A stretch of DNA of 64,000 nt from Paraniabella ginsengisoli (GCF_022513635.1 NZ_JAKWBL010000001.1:1798001-1862000), one strand, 5' to 3'. Positions 39,091 through 52,014 are shown, counted from the stretch's first letter. Made by a program: numbers and translations. The notes: generated by a model from the sequence alone, not told the origin.

Positions 39091-39937
39091 ATGAAAGTAT
39101 TTAAGAAGATAATAGATATACAAGCCTTGCTTAAAAGCAAAAAGAAGCAACATTTAACGATAGGATTAGTACCCACAATGGGTGCTTTGCATGATGGACA
39201 TTTGAAATTATTAGAAATTTGCAAATCAGAATGTGATGTAGCAGTGGTGAGCGTTTTCGTTAATCCAACCCAGTTCAACGACAAAAAGATTTAGACAAAT
39301 ATCCCCGTACAATAGAAAAGGATATTGTAGCACTTAGCCAGGCAGGTTGCGATGTGTTGTTTTATCCGGTTGTTGAAGAAATGTACCCGCCTGAAGAAAT
39401 AACAAGATTTTATGATTTGGGCCATCTTGAGCATTTATATGAAGGAACTTACAGGCCCGGCCATTTTCAGGGAGTTTGCCAGGTTGTTGATAAGCTTTTT
39501 ACCATTGTAAAGCCCGATCAGGTATTTTTTGGACAAAAAGATTACCAGCAATGTATGGTCATTAAAAAACTTATGGACCTTACTCCAGCATTTTCTGGCA
39601 TCAATATGAATATCGTACCTACTATGCGGGAAGAAAGTGGTTTAGCAATGAGCAGCCGTAACATGCGTTTATCAGAAGAAGAGAAAAAAATGCCACAACA
39701 ATATATCAGACTTTATTGTTTATTAAACAAAATCTGCGGCCTGGTTTAAACAATGTAATAATTGAACATGCAACATTGCAACTGCAACAAAGTGGATTTA
39801 AAACAGACTATGTGGGTATAGCCAATGCAGAAACATTGCAACCCATTGTTGAATGGAATGGAGAAAAGCCGCTTGTGGCCTTGATTGCAGCTTATTTGGG
39901 TGCTGTAAGGCTTATTGATAATTTGGTGATAGCTTAG
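39091..39937 (+). CDS. panC: Pantothenate synthetase, two frame breaks
   Basis: Condenses pantoate and beta-alanine with ATP to pantothenate (vitamin B5, CoA pathway). About 282 aa after correction. [15 protein letters not shown] carries the HxGH ATP motif; [34 protein letters not shown] and the MSSRNMRLS loop follow. The breaks are A5 39283-39287 (after FNDKK, restoring [20 protein letters not shown]) and A7 39684-39690 (after EEEKK, restoring [15 protein letters not shown]). The gene is divergent from the glycogen synthase-like gene, the conserved arrangement in this group. Confidence 0.93.
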
Positions 39938-40011
39938 TTGGAAAGCTGCTTGATTTAAAATACTTTTGCAAACTTCAAAGAACTTTTCAAGACATTTAAA
40001 ATATACGTTAG

Positions 40012-40437
40012 ATGAATACGGTAAAATTAAAAAGAGTTCATGGTGAATATGGATTTGATACTATCAATGAAAATGGAACCGTGGTTAAAACGGATACAAA
40101 TCCTCAAATGGGTGGACAAGAATATGGCGCGCGGCCTATGCAGCTTTTGTTGAATGCTCTTGCAGCTTGCTCCAGCATTGATGTCATCAGCATCTTAAAA
40201 AAACAAAGGCAGGAAGTTGTTGATTATTCCGTAACTGTAAATGGCGAACGCGAACCTAATGTTGAGCCTTCTCTCTGGAAAAATATTGAAATGATCTTTG
40301 AAATAACTGGCAATGTGGATGAAGACAAAGCTAAGCGTGCTGTTGAGATATCTTTAACAAAGTATTGCTCAGTTGCTATTACATTGGCAAAAGCTGGAGC
40401 AGAAATTAAAACACAAGTGATTATTAATAATGTTTGA
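40012..40437 (+). CDS. OsmC-family peroxiredoxin-like protein
   Basis: Intact 141-aa OsmC/Ohr-family protein. GGQEYGARPMQLLLNALAAC and SSIDVISILKKQRQEV contain the conserved Cys; a second conserved Cys is in SLTKYCSVAITLAKAGAEI. These cysteines reduce organic hydroperoxides in characterised members; this YhfA-like subgroup is less well studied. It lies between panC and the metZ-like gene, 49 bp before the latter, possibly co-transcribed. Confidence 0.9.
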   Translation: MNTVKLKRVHGEYGFDTINENGTVVKTDTNPQMGGQEYGARPMQLLLNALAACSSIDVISILKKQRQEVVDYSVTVNGEREPNVEPSLWKNIEMIFEITGNVDEDKAKRAVEISLTKYCSVAITLAKAGAEIKTQVIINNV

Positions 40438-40486
40438 TGTACGATGTACTGTCATCCGTCATCTGTCAACTCCCAACTTATAATTA

Positions 40487-41674
40487 ATGAGTTCAGAACG
40501 AAAACTTCATCCTTCTACCATTGCGGTTCGCACACAAACACCGCGCACGGCCCAAATGGAACATTCTACTCCGCTGTTTCTTACAAGTAGCTTTACTTTT
40601 GAAACGGCTGAAGCCATGCGTGCTGCGTTTGCTGATGAGTCGGATGATAATATTTACAGCCGTTACAGCAATCCCACTGTTGATGAGTTTGCTCATAAAA
40701 TCGCTTTGTTGGAAAAGTGTGAAGCGGGGTTTGCTGTTGCCAGTGGCATGGCGGCTGTTTTTAACTCTTTTATGGCGCTATTAAAAACAGGTGATCATTT
40801 GCTATGTTGCCGTTCCATGTTTGGAGGCACAAATACCGTTGTTACAAAGTTTTTAGGAAGATTCGGGATAGAATTCACGATGGTAGATGCGGAAGATATT
40901 GACAACTGGGAAGCATCCATCAAGCCGAACACTAAAATGCTGTATCTCGAAACACCTACCAATCCTCAGTTAGAGCTTATCGATCTTGAAAAAGCAGGTA
41001 AGTTAGCAAAGAAACACAACCTGATCTACAATGTGGACAATTGCTTTGCAACCCCTTTTCTACAAACACCTGCTGATTTTGGTGCCGACCTTGTTATTCA
41101 TTCTGCTACCAAGTGGATTGATGGACAGGGGCGCGTTTTAGGTGGAGTAATTGCCGGTAAAAAAGAGCTTATCGATCAGGTATATTTATTTTGTCGCAAT
41201 TCTGGACCTACCCTCTCGGCATTTAATGCGTGGGTGCTTACTAAAAGCCTGGAAACACTTGAAGTTCGTATCAGCCGTCATTCAGAAAATGCTTTAAAGG
41301 TAGCATTAGCATTAGAAAAGAACAGTCAATTAGAATGGGTAAAATATCCTTTTTTGCCATCACATCCTCAATATGAAATTGCTAAAAAGCAAATGAGTGC
41401 AGGTGGAGGTATTGTTTGTTTTGAAATAAAAGGTGGCGTAGAAGCAGGCCGCAAATTTATGGATGCTTTGCAGCTACTTTCTTTAACACCTAATCTTGGT
41501 GATTCCAGAAGCATCGCTTCTCATCCAGCCAGCACAACACATTCAAAACTGAGTGATGAAGAGCGTTCAAAGGTCGGGATCACTCCGGGATTGATAAGAA
41601 TTTCAGTTGGGTTAGAACATCCGGATGACGTTATTTATGATATTGAGCAGGCGCTAACTAAACTTAACCAATAA
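40487..41674 (+). CDS. metZ: O-succinylhomoserine sulfhydrylase-type PLP enzyme
   Basis: Cys/Met-metabolism PLP enzyme of 395 aa, intact. EHSTPLFLTSSFTFETAE, NIYSRYSNPTV and FAVASGMAAVFNSFMALLK are the N-terminal phosphate-binding features. The PLP lysine is in LVIHSATKWIDGQGRVLGG, and SLGD-type SLTPNLGDSRSIASHPASTT ends the substrate loop. The last feature and length fit MetZ (direct sulfhydrylation to homocysteine); cystathionine gamma-synthase or MetY are alternatives. Confidence 0.88.
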   Translation: MSSERKLHPSTIAVRTQTPRTAQMEHSTPLFLTSSFTFETAEAMRAAFADESDDNIYSRYSNPTVDEFAHKIALLEKCEAGFAVASGMAAVFNSFMALLKTGDHLLCCRSMFGGTNTVVTKFLGRFGIEFTMVDAEDIDNWEASIKPNTKMLYLETPTNPQLELIDLEKAGKLAKKHNLIYNVDNCFATPFLQTPADFGADLVIHSATKWIDGQGRVLGGVIAGKKELIDQVYLFCRNSGPTLSAFNAWVLTKSLETLEVRISRHSENALKVALALEKNSQLEWVKYPFLPSHPQYEIAKKQMSAGGGIVCFEIKGGVEAGRKFMDALQLLSLTPNLGDSRSIASHPASTTHSKLSDEERSKVGITPGLIRISVGLEHPDDVIYDIEQALTKLNQ

Positions 41675-41753
41675 TATCAAGACAAGCTTAGTAATCACTT
41701 AGGTCATTTGGATTTAGTATAAGTAAACGGCTGATATGGGCTAAGGTTAAAAG

Positions 41754-43742
41754 TTACATTTCCCTTTGAATTTGTATTTTTTCCCCAGCAACGTCAGCCA
41801 CCAGTATATACTTCGCACCTGGTTTATAACCGCCTACTTTTAAATAATACAGAAACATATTTTTCTTATATGGAATTCCTCTGAATTTATCAGCGAGGGA
41901 TTCATGCGTATCTTCTGAAACCAAGTTTCCATCTTGCATTAACTTAACGTTTTTGACCTTTAAAAACGAAGTTCCTTCCGTAAAGAAAAAGCCGCCGTAA
42001 CGCGTCCATCTGCATATACTTTCTCTGTAACATCCCAACTTAATGTTTTGAAATTAGTACTAATTTGTTCAGGCTGCCACACTCCTGCAATATATCCACC
42101 AAGTTTAAAATAATCGATTTTCAAGGTACTGAGCCGTGGCAAGTGAGAATCAAGTCTTTTAAGGAAACCGGATAGTTCCTTATTTTCAACATTCGTCCAG
42201 CCAATTTCTGCAACTGCCAATAAGCGTGGAAAGTTCTGTACATTAATATCTTTTACTTCCTGCGGAACAGCAGGCCACATATTAGCCTGTACACCTAAAA
42301 GATATTTACTTTCTGATTGTGACAAGCCTTTTCCCGGATCATAGTCATAAACAGCTTCTATGGTATTTGGCCCCTGATAATTAAGATCCGCCATGGTTCC
42401 ATCATCTCTGGAATGTTGTTGAATGTCGAAGTATAACGGGCCGGTAGGTGTTGCAATTGTATAAAACTTATTTTGCGCAGCTTTAAGCACGGCACCTCTT
42501 CCCAGCCAGGACATGATAGCTGTTGATGCAGGCAAATTCTCGGAATCAGCCAGAATATCATTCCAGCCAATCGGCTGCTTTCCTTTTTCACAATGATATC
42601 GCTGACTCTCCGTACAAAATAACTTTGCAACTGTTGAACATTATTCATTCCGTTCTTTTCCATGAACTCTTTTACATGAGGTTCATTTTCCCAAAGCCTG
42701 TGTACCACTTCATCTCCGCCAAAATGAATATACTTAGAAGGAAATAGTTGGGCGATTTCTGTGAATACATCATTCAGAAATTTATAAACATTTTCGTTAG
42801 TGGGATCTAATGGATTAGGTGTAAATTGATGGCCCCAATAACCCCACGAGGCCAGAAACGGAAATACGTAATCTGGTTTTACGGTTTTATTTACGCCCAA
42901 TTCAGGATGAGTAATTATAACAGGCCAGCAATGTCCGGGAACATCTATTTCAGGTACAATGGTAATGTGACGTTCAGCCGCATATCTTATCAATTCTTTT
43001 ATATCATCCTGGCTGTAGTATCCACTTCGTTCTTCCGGCTGCTGGTGCCTCGCCTCAAAAACCGTTGTCTTTTTTGATGTAAGTTCAGGATACTTTTTGA
43101 TTTCTATTCTCCATCCCTGGTCATCTGTTAAATGTAAATGAAGCACATTCATTTTATACAGAGCCATTATATCCAGATATTTTTTATAATATTTACACCA
43201 TAAAAAGTACGGCTAACATCTTGCATATATCCTCTCCATTCAAATCGTGGCGCATCTGTTATTTTCATTGCAGGTAATAACCATTCTTGATTTTTAACAG
43301 CCAAATGGCTTTCAATTGATGGAGGTAATAATTGTCTTATAGATTGAACGGCATAAAACAACCCTGTGTTGTCAGCAGCTTTTGCAATGACTTTTTCCTG
43401 ATCAATTTCCAAACTGTATGCCCCTTTAGTACTATCGCCGAAAGAAGGATCAATAATAAGATAAACGCCTTTTTTATTCTTTGTTCCCATTAAAGACAGA
43501 GAAAGCGAATAACCAGTGGGCCTTTGTAAAAACGCACCAAGAAAAGATGCTACCGACAAAGCCTCTTTACTATAATAAATTTTTGTTTTTGGTGAAATCA
43601 AGAATGAGCCAGTTCCTGCTTTCAAATACGATGGTTTTGGAATGATCATATAGGTAGAGTTTTGTCCGTAAATGGTAAATACAGATAGGCAAGAAACTAA
43701 TAAAAGGATTGAGTTGCGAACTAATCTAATAGAGTTGAACAT
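41754..43742 (-). CDS. GH20 beta-N-acetylhexosaminidase, three frame breaks
   Basis: Exported exo-hexosaminidase of about 663 aa after correction. The signal segment NSILLLVSCLSVFTIYGQ sets the start at 43742, not 43808. The N-terminal GH20b domain is about 30-160. The catalytic barrel has NVLHLHLTDDQGWRIEIKKY, PEIDVPGHCW and KYIHFGGDEVVHRLWE with the paired Asp-Glu. The breaks are T6 43180-43185 (IIKKYLDIMALYK restored), near 42572-42575 (RIGWNDIL restored) and A5 41996-42000 (TAAFFFTEGTS restored). Each adds one base. It would release terminal GlcNAc or GalNAc. First enzyme of the PUL's minus-strand arm. Confidence 0.9.
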
Positions 43743-43873
43743 AATAAAAAACTGTACCTGCAAAATAGCAAATGCCAACACCAATTTGTTGCGCAATGGT
43801 TTGCACAAAAAGTATTTCAGAAGCAGCTTCTACATTTCCTTATCTCACCAAAATACTTGTCTGCAATAATGTT

Positions 43874-46284
43874 TTAATAGTTGATAGTATAAGTTTTACC
43901 TGGCAGTGTCTTGAGGGTTTTATTAACAGATCCTGTTTTTATAACACAGTCTCCGCCCAGCTTTGAAAATATCGTTGTGCTTATCAATTTGTTATTTTTC
44001 CATTTCATATCGATAATAAAACCACCACGGGCAACTAATCCTTTAACCGATCCTGTCGACCATTCATCAGGCAATGCAGGAAGTAGTTGAATATAGCCCT
44101 GATGACTTTGTAACAACATTTCTGCGATAGCTGCGCCGCCACCAAAATTGCCATCAATTTGAAATGGCGGATGAGCCCCAAATAGATTAGCATACACACC
44201 TCCTCCGCCGTACTTAACAGTCGCATCGTTTCCAACAAATCTCATTAGTTTTTTTACCGCGTCGTAAGCTCTTTCTTCATTTTGCAATCTTGCCCATAAA
44301 GCAATGCGCCAGGTAATGGCCCAGCCCGTTCCATCGTTGGTACGAATTTCCAGTGACCGTTTAACAGCTTCAGCCAAATCCGGTGTTTCTGAAGTAGAGA
44401 TTGTAGTGCCGGGATAGACACCAAATAAATGAGAAAGATGTCGATGGCGTGGATCGGCATCTTTCCAATCATGGTACCATTCCTGTAAGTTCCCTTCTCT
44501 TCCAACCTGATAAGGATATATATTTTGCAGTGCTGTTTTTACTTTGTTTTGAACAGGAATATCCAGACCTAATGTTTTCGCTGCTTTTAAATATTGATTG
44601 AACAATTCTTTTATCATTGCTAAGTCGGCTGTACTACCGTACAAAGTTTGCCCATTGTAACCATCATCTGTTATATAAACATTTTCTGGTGATGTAGAAG
44701 GTGCTGTAACCAAATATCCTTTTTTGTCTTTCGTTAAAAAATCCAGGCAGAAAAGGACGGCGCCTTTCATCATTGGATAAGCCTGCTTTTGAAGAAATGT
44801 TCTGTCTTTTGTAAATGCATAATGTTCTCCTAAATGTGTTGACAGCCATACGCCGCCCATGGGCCAATTGGCCCAACACGGATCTCCCTCACCATAATCT
44901 CCCACCGGATTTGTAAGTCCCCATAGATCTGTATTATGATGGCAAACCCAGCCACTGGCGTTGTAAAAATTTTTAGCAGTATTTGCTCCATTTATTGACA
45001 ACCGATGCATAAAGTCAAATAGTGGTTGATGTAACTCTGACAGATTTCCGGTTTCTGCTCCCCAGTAATTCATTTGAGCATTAATGTTTGTTGTATAATT
45101 ACTACTCCATGGCGGTCGTGTAAGTTCGTTCCATAATCCTTGAAGATTAGCTGGTAACCCTCCCGGACGTGATGAACTAATAAGAAGGTATCTGCTAAAT
45201 TGATAAAAAAGAGCAAGCAAACTGTTATCCTTTTTACCGCTTGCGAACCTGTTGAGCCTTTCAACTGTAGAAAGATCTTCATTTTCGTGATCGCCTAAAT
45301 CGATAGAAACGCGATCAAAATATTTTCTAAAATCCGTCGTATGATTAGTCAATAACTGATCGAATGCTTTACCTGTAACCTGGCGTAAGTAAGTACCGGC
45401 AAGTACTTCCTCGTTTTTTCCTTGTGTACCCGGGTTCTTATCAAATCCATTATAACTGGTGGCCATGGATAGTGCGAGAACTACTTCTGTAGCATTACGA
45501 ATGCTAAGACTTGTGTCGCGCCAGCTTTCCTGACCATCATTTTTTATTACCTTAAGATTAGCGCAAAATCGCATGGAATTGATCGTGTCGTAGACAATTG
45601 GATTCTCGATATCTCGGCGGTAATTAGGCTCAGCATGTATAGGAGCCCAACCCTTCAATAAAAGCGATTTATCCTTAGCTAAACTTTTTGCTTTGATTTT
45701 GCTATCGAAAGTGCAGTTGAAATTAATTTTACTACTACCTCCGTTCGCCTTGAGGCGTATAATTATCACCTGGTCAGGATGAGAGGCAAATATTTCTCTT
45801 GTATAAAATGTGCCATTTAATTTATAAGAAACCTTTGAAATGGCGTTTCGAATATCAAGTTCACGTTTATAGTCAGATAGCTCTCCGAAATTTTCAAAAT
45901 TGAAATATAAATTTCCAAGCGGTGCATAAGACTCGGTGAAAGGCCCTTGCATAAAGCGAACCAATGAATCAGCTTTTTTATAATCTTCATTAAACAAAGC
46001 TTCGCGTACAGGTTGCAGATATTTATGCGCATTGGGGTTGACGTTTTTGGCATCCATTGGCTTTCCTGCCCACAACGTAGCTTCATTCAAAGATAGCTTC
46101 TCTGTAGTTACGCCTCCGTATATCATGGCGCCTAACCGGCCATTACCAACAGGTAGCGCTTCTTCAAATACGGTTGCTGGTTTTGTATACCATAGTGTAA
46201 GAACTTTGTTATTTTGGCTGTGGGCGACTGTTAACAGTCCAAAAGAGAATATAAGTGATAATAGTACTAATCTATTTTTTTCAT
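43874..46284 (-). CDS. GH95 alpha-L-fucosidase, N-terminal frame break
   Basis: Exported GH95-family enzyme of about 803 aa after correction; GH95 members release alpha-L-fucose (or alpha-L-galactose). The raw frame starts at an internal ATG ([19 protein letters not shown]). One base added to the T7 run 46275-46281 joins an upstream part from ATG 46284: [18 protein letters not shown] signal, then [26 protein letters not shown]. Later GH95 blocks: [41 protein letters not shown] and [17 protein letters not shown]. Same strand as GH20, 131 bp apart. Confidence 0.92.
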
Positions 46285-46367
46285 TTGCAAGTTGCTTTTC
46301 ACAAACTTACGGTATCAACTTTTAATAAGATCGATTAAGCTAATAATTGCTAAGTTTAGATTAATAT

Positions 46368-47405
46368 TTAATTATAGGTTCCTGAAACAAACATCCAACT
46401 GTTACCTTTTATGTCGGTAACTTTTACACAAACTTTTACTCCCGACTGATTAGCAATTGCAGGTGAAGTGCTGATCAATAGCTGGCTGCCTAAATCGGGT
46501 GCCAGTTTCCACCATTGATATTCCACCTTTGATTTGTTCTCAGGATTTTTTCCATTGTATTTATACGAGGCAAAAAGTTTTCCTCCCTTTTCTATGATAT
46601 TGATATTACTTGCATAAGGCAGATAGGGCATTGATCCTATTTTATATTCCTTTTTAATTGCTTTGAAATAGGCATCTCTTTCTGCTGTTGACATACCGCG
46701 TTCAATAAACATGGTAGCTTTCCAGTTAAAATCTGTCGAGTTTGTTTCTATACCAACGCCATAGCCCAGGCGCCTGCTCCAATCCTGACCCTGGCTAATT
46801 ATATCTCCGTAATATTCTCCATTTAACCATATTTGTGCACGTCCTGTACCATTGCCTGTGTTTTCAAAACGGACATGCAAAAAAACCAATTCAAAATATT
46901 TAAGCGGAACTTTGTGCTTCACATAAGCATCTGACCGCATCGCTCTTATATCGTTAATACCACCAAACCCAAGATAATAATTGCCCCAACCGCTAATGAT
47001 CGCTTCCCAGTCGGTGCCTGGCATCTTTCTGAAAACAATAGTTTGCTCTTCCGGTAGCGTAAAAGGATTGCTATTCTCGCGAGTAAGAAGTTTATAATTT
47101 GCATTGGGTTGGTTTGTGAATACAACCTCCTTTTCTGCAAGATAAGGTTTACGGATTGTAGGCCTTGGTAATCCAACATACGGCAAATCTTTTCCTTTCA
47201 GAGCTTTTAAGAACAGCACGGCACCTGAGCTATCTGTCAATACACTTTCTGATGAATAATACGCATCTACGTATTCTGCTATTCCATCAATGACAGTATC
47301 GGCGCTATTAATACTGCTAATATTACGTCCTGTTGCGTTACAGCTTATAAAGATTCCTGTCAACAAAAAGGCAAAAGACAAAAATCTATTAATCATTCTA
47401 ATCAT
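46368..47405 (-). CDS. LamG/concanavalin-like lipoprotein of the PUL
   Basis: Predicted lipoprotein of 345 aa. Signal MIRMINRFLSFAFLLTGIF with lipobox FISC. A jelly-roll-like region contains WEAIISGWGNYYLGFGG, VRFENTGNGTGRAQIWLNGE YYGDII and ATMFIERGMSTAERDAYFKA, reminiscent of LamG/concanavalin lectin-like domains. A C-terminal Ig-like part ends VCVKVTDIKGNSWMFVSG. The ATG at 47405 was preferred; 47417 and 47396 are alternatives. Position beside GH95 suggests surface glycan binding or an unknown glycan-active enzyme. No named family. Confidence 0.65.
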   Translation of the reverse strand: MIRMINRFLSFAFLLTGIFISCNATGRNISSINSADTVIDGIAEYVDAYYSSESVLTDSSGAVLFLKALKGKDLPYVGLPRPTIRKPYLAEKEVVFTNQPNANYKLLTRENSNPFTLPEEQTIVFRKMPGTDWEAIISGWGNYYLGFGGINDIRAMRSDAYVKHKVPLKYFELVFLHVRFENTGNGTGRAQIWLNGEYYGDIISQGQDWSRRLGYGVGIETNSTDFNWKATMFIERGMSTAERDAYFKAIKKEYKIGSMPYLPYASNINIIEKGGKLFASYKYNGKNPENKSKVEYQWWKLAPDLGSQLLISTSPAIANQSGVKVCVKVTDIKGNSWMFVSGTYN

Positions 47406-47605
47406 AATAAAATTCAAAATTGAGCTAAAATGTTTAGATAAGTAAATTCAATATTAAAGTGTTATAAAATTAATGGTCAAGTTAAATAGTAATATCATTC
47501 TCAGCATAAATAGCAGTAATACGAAAATGCCCCCTTTATATCTGAATAAATCATCGTTTACTGAAAATGGTTTAAGTAAATTGCAGTAATATTTTATAGT
47601 TAAAA

Positions 47606-50600
47606 ATGATTGCCCTACTTAGAAATGTGTTATATAGAATTGTTTGTTCTGTAATCGCAATAATGCTGATTTATCAGGTAATGGCTCAGGGTAACAGTAA
47701 TCTTTCTTACAAACAATTATCAGTAAATCAAGGCCTCTCTCATAGTGATGTCACTTCGATGGCGCAGGATATATCCGGTCATTTATGGCTGGGTACCCAC
47801 AACGGTTTAAACAAATACGACGGGCAAAAAATTACTGTTTTTAAACATGATTCGCAGGATCCCAACAGCCTGCCCGACAACAGGATTACAGTATTGTTTG
47901 CTGATAAAGCCGGTAATATCTGGATAGGGACAGAACGCAATGGCCTTTGTTTTTATAATAGCCGAAAGGAAACATTCACAAAAATTGATCAAAATAGCGC
48001 TCCTTCCCCTCAAATATGGATCACCGACATTAAGCAAGATAGAAAAGGGATCATTTGGGTAACAACTAAAAAAGGTACTCTATTTGGTATTGTTTCTGAA
48101 GTAAGCAAATCGCCCAAAATAGTTCATAAAATTTCTGTAGCAAAGGCCGATATGCCTATCAATATAAGTTCAATGCTTATTGAAGATCATAATAAATTAT
48201 ACCTGGCTACGGATAAAGGTATTTATACTGCTTATGTTTCGGAAAAAATAATTAAAAAGAGCAATTTTACTAACAATAATGGTGGGATTGTAAAGTTACT
48301 AAAGGACTACACAAATAATATCTGGGCGGCAAAAAGGGACGGCATTTACAAAATAGAAGGCCTTGACAATGGAATGCTTGTACAACCAGCCCTGAATAAA
48401 ATACAAATCCAGGAAAATATTGAAAAAATAGAATCTATTTTTCAGGATAAGAATGGGACGATTTGGGTAGGAACTTTAAAAGATGGCGTGTATAGGCTCC
48501 GACCACCATCACCATCTGATAACAGCCTGACCTGGAAAGTAGAACACCCCTTATCTCATATTAATAATTATGAGTTTACAGGAAGTTTTTTCAACATCAA
48601 ATGTTTTTTTGAAGATAAGTATGGCCTTTTGTGGGTAGGAACTGCAGGCGGAGGAGCTATTTATTCGAATTTGAAAAACAAGATGTTTTACACTATATCT
48701 ACCAGGCTTTTTAATGGAAAGAATCTTATAAACGACACATACATCAGTTCGGTTTATTCTGACAATGGTACGCTGTGGCTTGGTACAAGAAAAGGGCTTT
48801 GTGTACTTGACGTAAGCTCGGGAACTTCAAAAGTTTATTTGCAGGATAAAACAGTGAATACAATATATAAAGATACAAAAGGCGTATTCTGGATTGGTCT
48901 TGCTGGTAGAATCGATGGATTATGGCGGATTGAAAAATCTGCAAAAGGAATTTCTGAGCCAACAAAGTTTGGTATTAATGATGCATTAAAACTCAGCGCT
49001 CAAAGTGTAACATCCATTACTGAAGATGATGCCGGCCAATTATGGGTTTCAACAATTAACGGAGGTATCAATATTATTTCCGAAGACAGGAAGAGTGTGA
49101 TGCACCTGCGAACCAATAATCATAAAGGACTTCTTTCAAACAATATTAATAATATATACAACGATCCCCTGTATTCCTATATGTGGATTTCGTACCGGGA
49201 TAAAGGACTGGCGCGCATTAGCCTCAATAATGGATTTTATGGGATAAGGAATTATTCTCATCAGGAAAAAAACAACAAAAGCCTAAGTTCAAATTTTACC
49301 TGGGCAGTGAAGAGAACTAAAGACTCTTCTTTATGGATAGCCACATTGGGTGGCGGACTTAATAAAATGATCGAAACTTCAAAAGGCCCGGTATTTACGC
49401 ATTTTACCGTTGCCAACGGATTGAAAGATAATGATATTGAGGCTATGGAGGAAGATACTTATGGAAACTTGTGGCTTGCGGGTTATGGGCTAACCAACTT
49501 TAATACAAAAACAGGTACAAGCACGTTTTATGATTATACGGACGGGTTGCAAAGTAATGCCTTTAAGGTAGGATCAAGTTTTAAGGATGAGTTTGGCCGC
49601 CTATATTTTGGGGGCATCAACGGGCTAAATTATTTTGATCCCACTAATATTGAAAATGGAAATATAGCTCCCGATATTGTTTTTACCGGTTTAAGGGTGT
49701 TTAATAAAAACATTAACGTAGGAGAAGAAAAAATGAGTCGGTTATATTACCAAATGCTCTGAATTTCCTGGATACAGTTACACTCAAATATTCTCAAAAC
49801 GACTTCTCAGTAGATTTTATCGGGATCCAATTTGCAAACTCGCTTAAAACAAAGTACAGATACAAACTATCAAACTATACTGAAGATTGGGTGGAGACCA
49901 GTTTTCCATCCGCTGGTTTTGCTAAACTGGCTCCTGGAAAATATGAACTTACGGTATATGCTATTACAGGCAATAATGTAGCAAGCCCTCAAAAGAAATT
50001 ACTGATTATTGTTCAGGCACCCTGGTGGCTTACATGGTGGGCGTATTGCATATATATACTGGCGGCTATAACTGCTTTTTATATTATATATCGCATTGCT
50101 AAACGCGAGAATAAGTTGAAACGAGATCTCGCAATTGCAGAGAAGGAGAAAGAGTTAAACCAAAGAAAGCTTGAATTTTTTACTAATATTTCTCATGAGT
50201 TAAGAACACCCATGACGCAATATACAGTCCATTGACTGAATTTCTGGAAAAGGGTTTTGATGCCAGCTACAAAGAAAAGTTGTGGCAGATGTACCGCAAT
50301 GCCAAAAGAATTCTCACGCTTACCAATCAATTGCTTGATTTTAGGAAAATGGAAACCGGGCACATGAAGATTAAAGCCGCTCAGGTTGATATCACGCGTG
50401 TAATAAATGAAATATTTCTTGTTTTTAAAAATAAAGCTGCGTCGCAGCACATTCAATATTCAATACATATCGATGAACCAGCTTTAATATATTGCGATAA
50501 GGATAAAATGGAAATTGTTTTCACAAATCTTTTATCAAATGCATTTAAATACACCGCTGATGGCGGCAGTATCACTATCAAAATAGTTACCGTTGGAAAC

Positions 50601-51893
50601 AGCAAAAGAGATGCACTATATTATAACTCCAACGATAACAATAAAAAGCTGGCAGAAAATTATTTGAAAATCATTGTTACTGATAATGGGGCAGGCATTC
50701 CTCCTGCAGAGGTTTATAAAGTTTTTAATAGTTATTACCAGGCCTCTCAGGCAAAATCACTTAATACGACAGGTACCGGCCTCGGGCTTTCCATTGCAAA
50801 AGGTATTGTGGATATGCATCAGGGTTTTATTACTGTGGACAGCGACATAAACAAAGGTTCTACATTTACAGTTGCCCTGCCATTTGGGAAAGCTCATCTG
50901 AAAGAATCTGATATTACTACAAGTCACACTAACCCTGATGATGTGACTAATTATGATGACATTGAAAGTGAGTTTGATACCTTGGAAATACCGCAGCCAC
51001 CACTTTACATTTCGGAGCAAGACAACAACACGTCATATCATGAAACCCCATGGCTTATCACGGATGAAACCGATCTTGCATTACCAACAATAGAGGTGAA
51101 TGATAAGGGAGACATTACACCACTTTATCAGCTCCTTATCGTTGAAGATAATCTTGAGTTATTGCAATACTTACAAAAAACGTTAGCCGTTTATTATAAA
51201 ATTGTTACTGCAAAAAATGGAAAAGAAGGATTATTGAAAGCCCGTCAATATTTGCCGGATATTATACTTAGTGATGTGATGATGCCCGGAATGGACGGAT
51301 TAGAAATGTGTCAACTGCTCAAGTCTGATCCTGAACTGAACTATATACCCGTAATATTACTTACTGCCAGAACGGCTTCTGTTTATGAAATTGAAGGTAT
51401 TGAAACCGGTGCTGATGACTATATTACAAAACCATTTAATTTCCGTTTATTAAAAGCGAAGCTGAATAATTTTTTAACGCAACGCGAAAATGTAAGGCAG
51501 TATTTTAAAAAATTAATAACCCTCCAGCCTTCCGATACACAAATTAATACAGCAGACGAACAATTTCTTGACAAACTGATCAAGCTGGTAGAATCATCAC
51601 TTACTGATGATAATTTTAGTGTAAAGAAATTATCTCAAGGAATGGCCATGAGTCAGTCTACTTTATACAAAAGAATCAAAGATCTCACAGGAAATAGTGT
51701 TGTGGACTTTATCAAAAGTGTTCGTATCAGACGGGCAGCTCAGCTACTTATCCATCAAAAAATGAAAGTGAACGAAGTTGCTTTGGAAGTGGGCATTACG
51801 GATCAGAAATATTTCCGGGAACAATTTAGAAAATACTTTGGTCAAACGCCTTCTGAATACTTAAAAAATAATAAATCAGACACACCCAGGTAA
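47606..51893 (+). CDS. Hybrid two-component system sensor-regulator (HTCS), two frame breaks
   Basis: Master regulator of the PUL, about 1429 aa after correction. Order: signal (IVCSVIAIMLIYQVMAQ), periplasmic reg_prop propellers (HLWLGTHNGLNKYDG, NIWIGTERNGLCFY, LLWVGTAGGGAIYS), Y_Y_Y domain (NDFSVDFIGIQF...YKLSNYTEDWVE), one membrane helix (WAYCIYILAAITAFYIIYRI), HisKA (FFTNISHELRTPMT), HATPase (NLLSNAFKYTADGG, GTGLGLSIAKGIVDMHQ), receiver (DIILSDVMMPGMDGLEM) and AraC-type HTH at the end (NEVALEVGITDQKYFREQFR). The breaks are A6 49728-49733 and one base near 50218. Located just upstream of susC, which it presumably activates on binding a glycan fragment. Confidence 0.93.
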
Positions 51894-51974
51894 AATTCAT
51901 TAAATAAGCTTCTTTTACCAGTTACACCCTTAATTCATACGAAATAATCCCCCTGGCCTCCTTTGTAGCTACAC

Positions 51975-51982
51975 TATTTTTG
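51975..51982 (+). promoter_or_regulatory. Candidate -7 box of the susC promoter
   Basis: TATTTTTG matches the Bacteroidota -7 consensus TAnnTTTG exactly, 33 bases before the susC start. No convincing -33 TTTG at the right spacing, so support is partial. Confidence 0.35.
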
Positions 51983-52014
51983 TAACTCACACTCAAAATA
52001 AACTAACGATTTAT

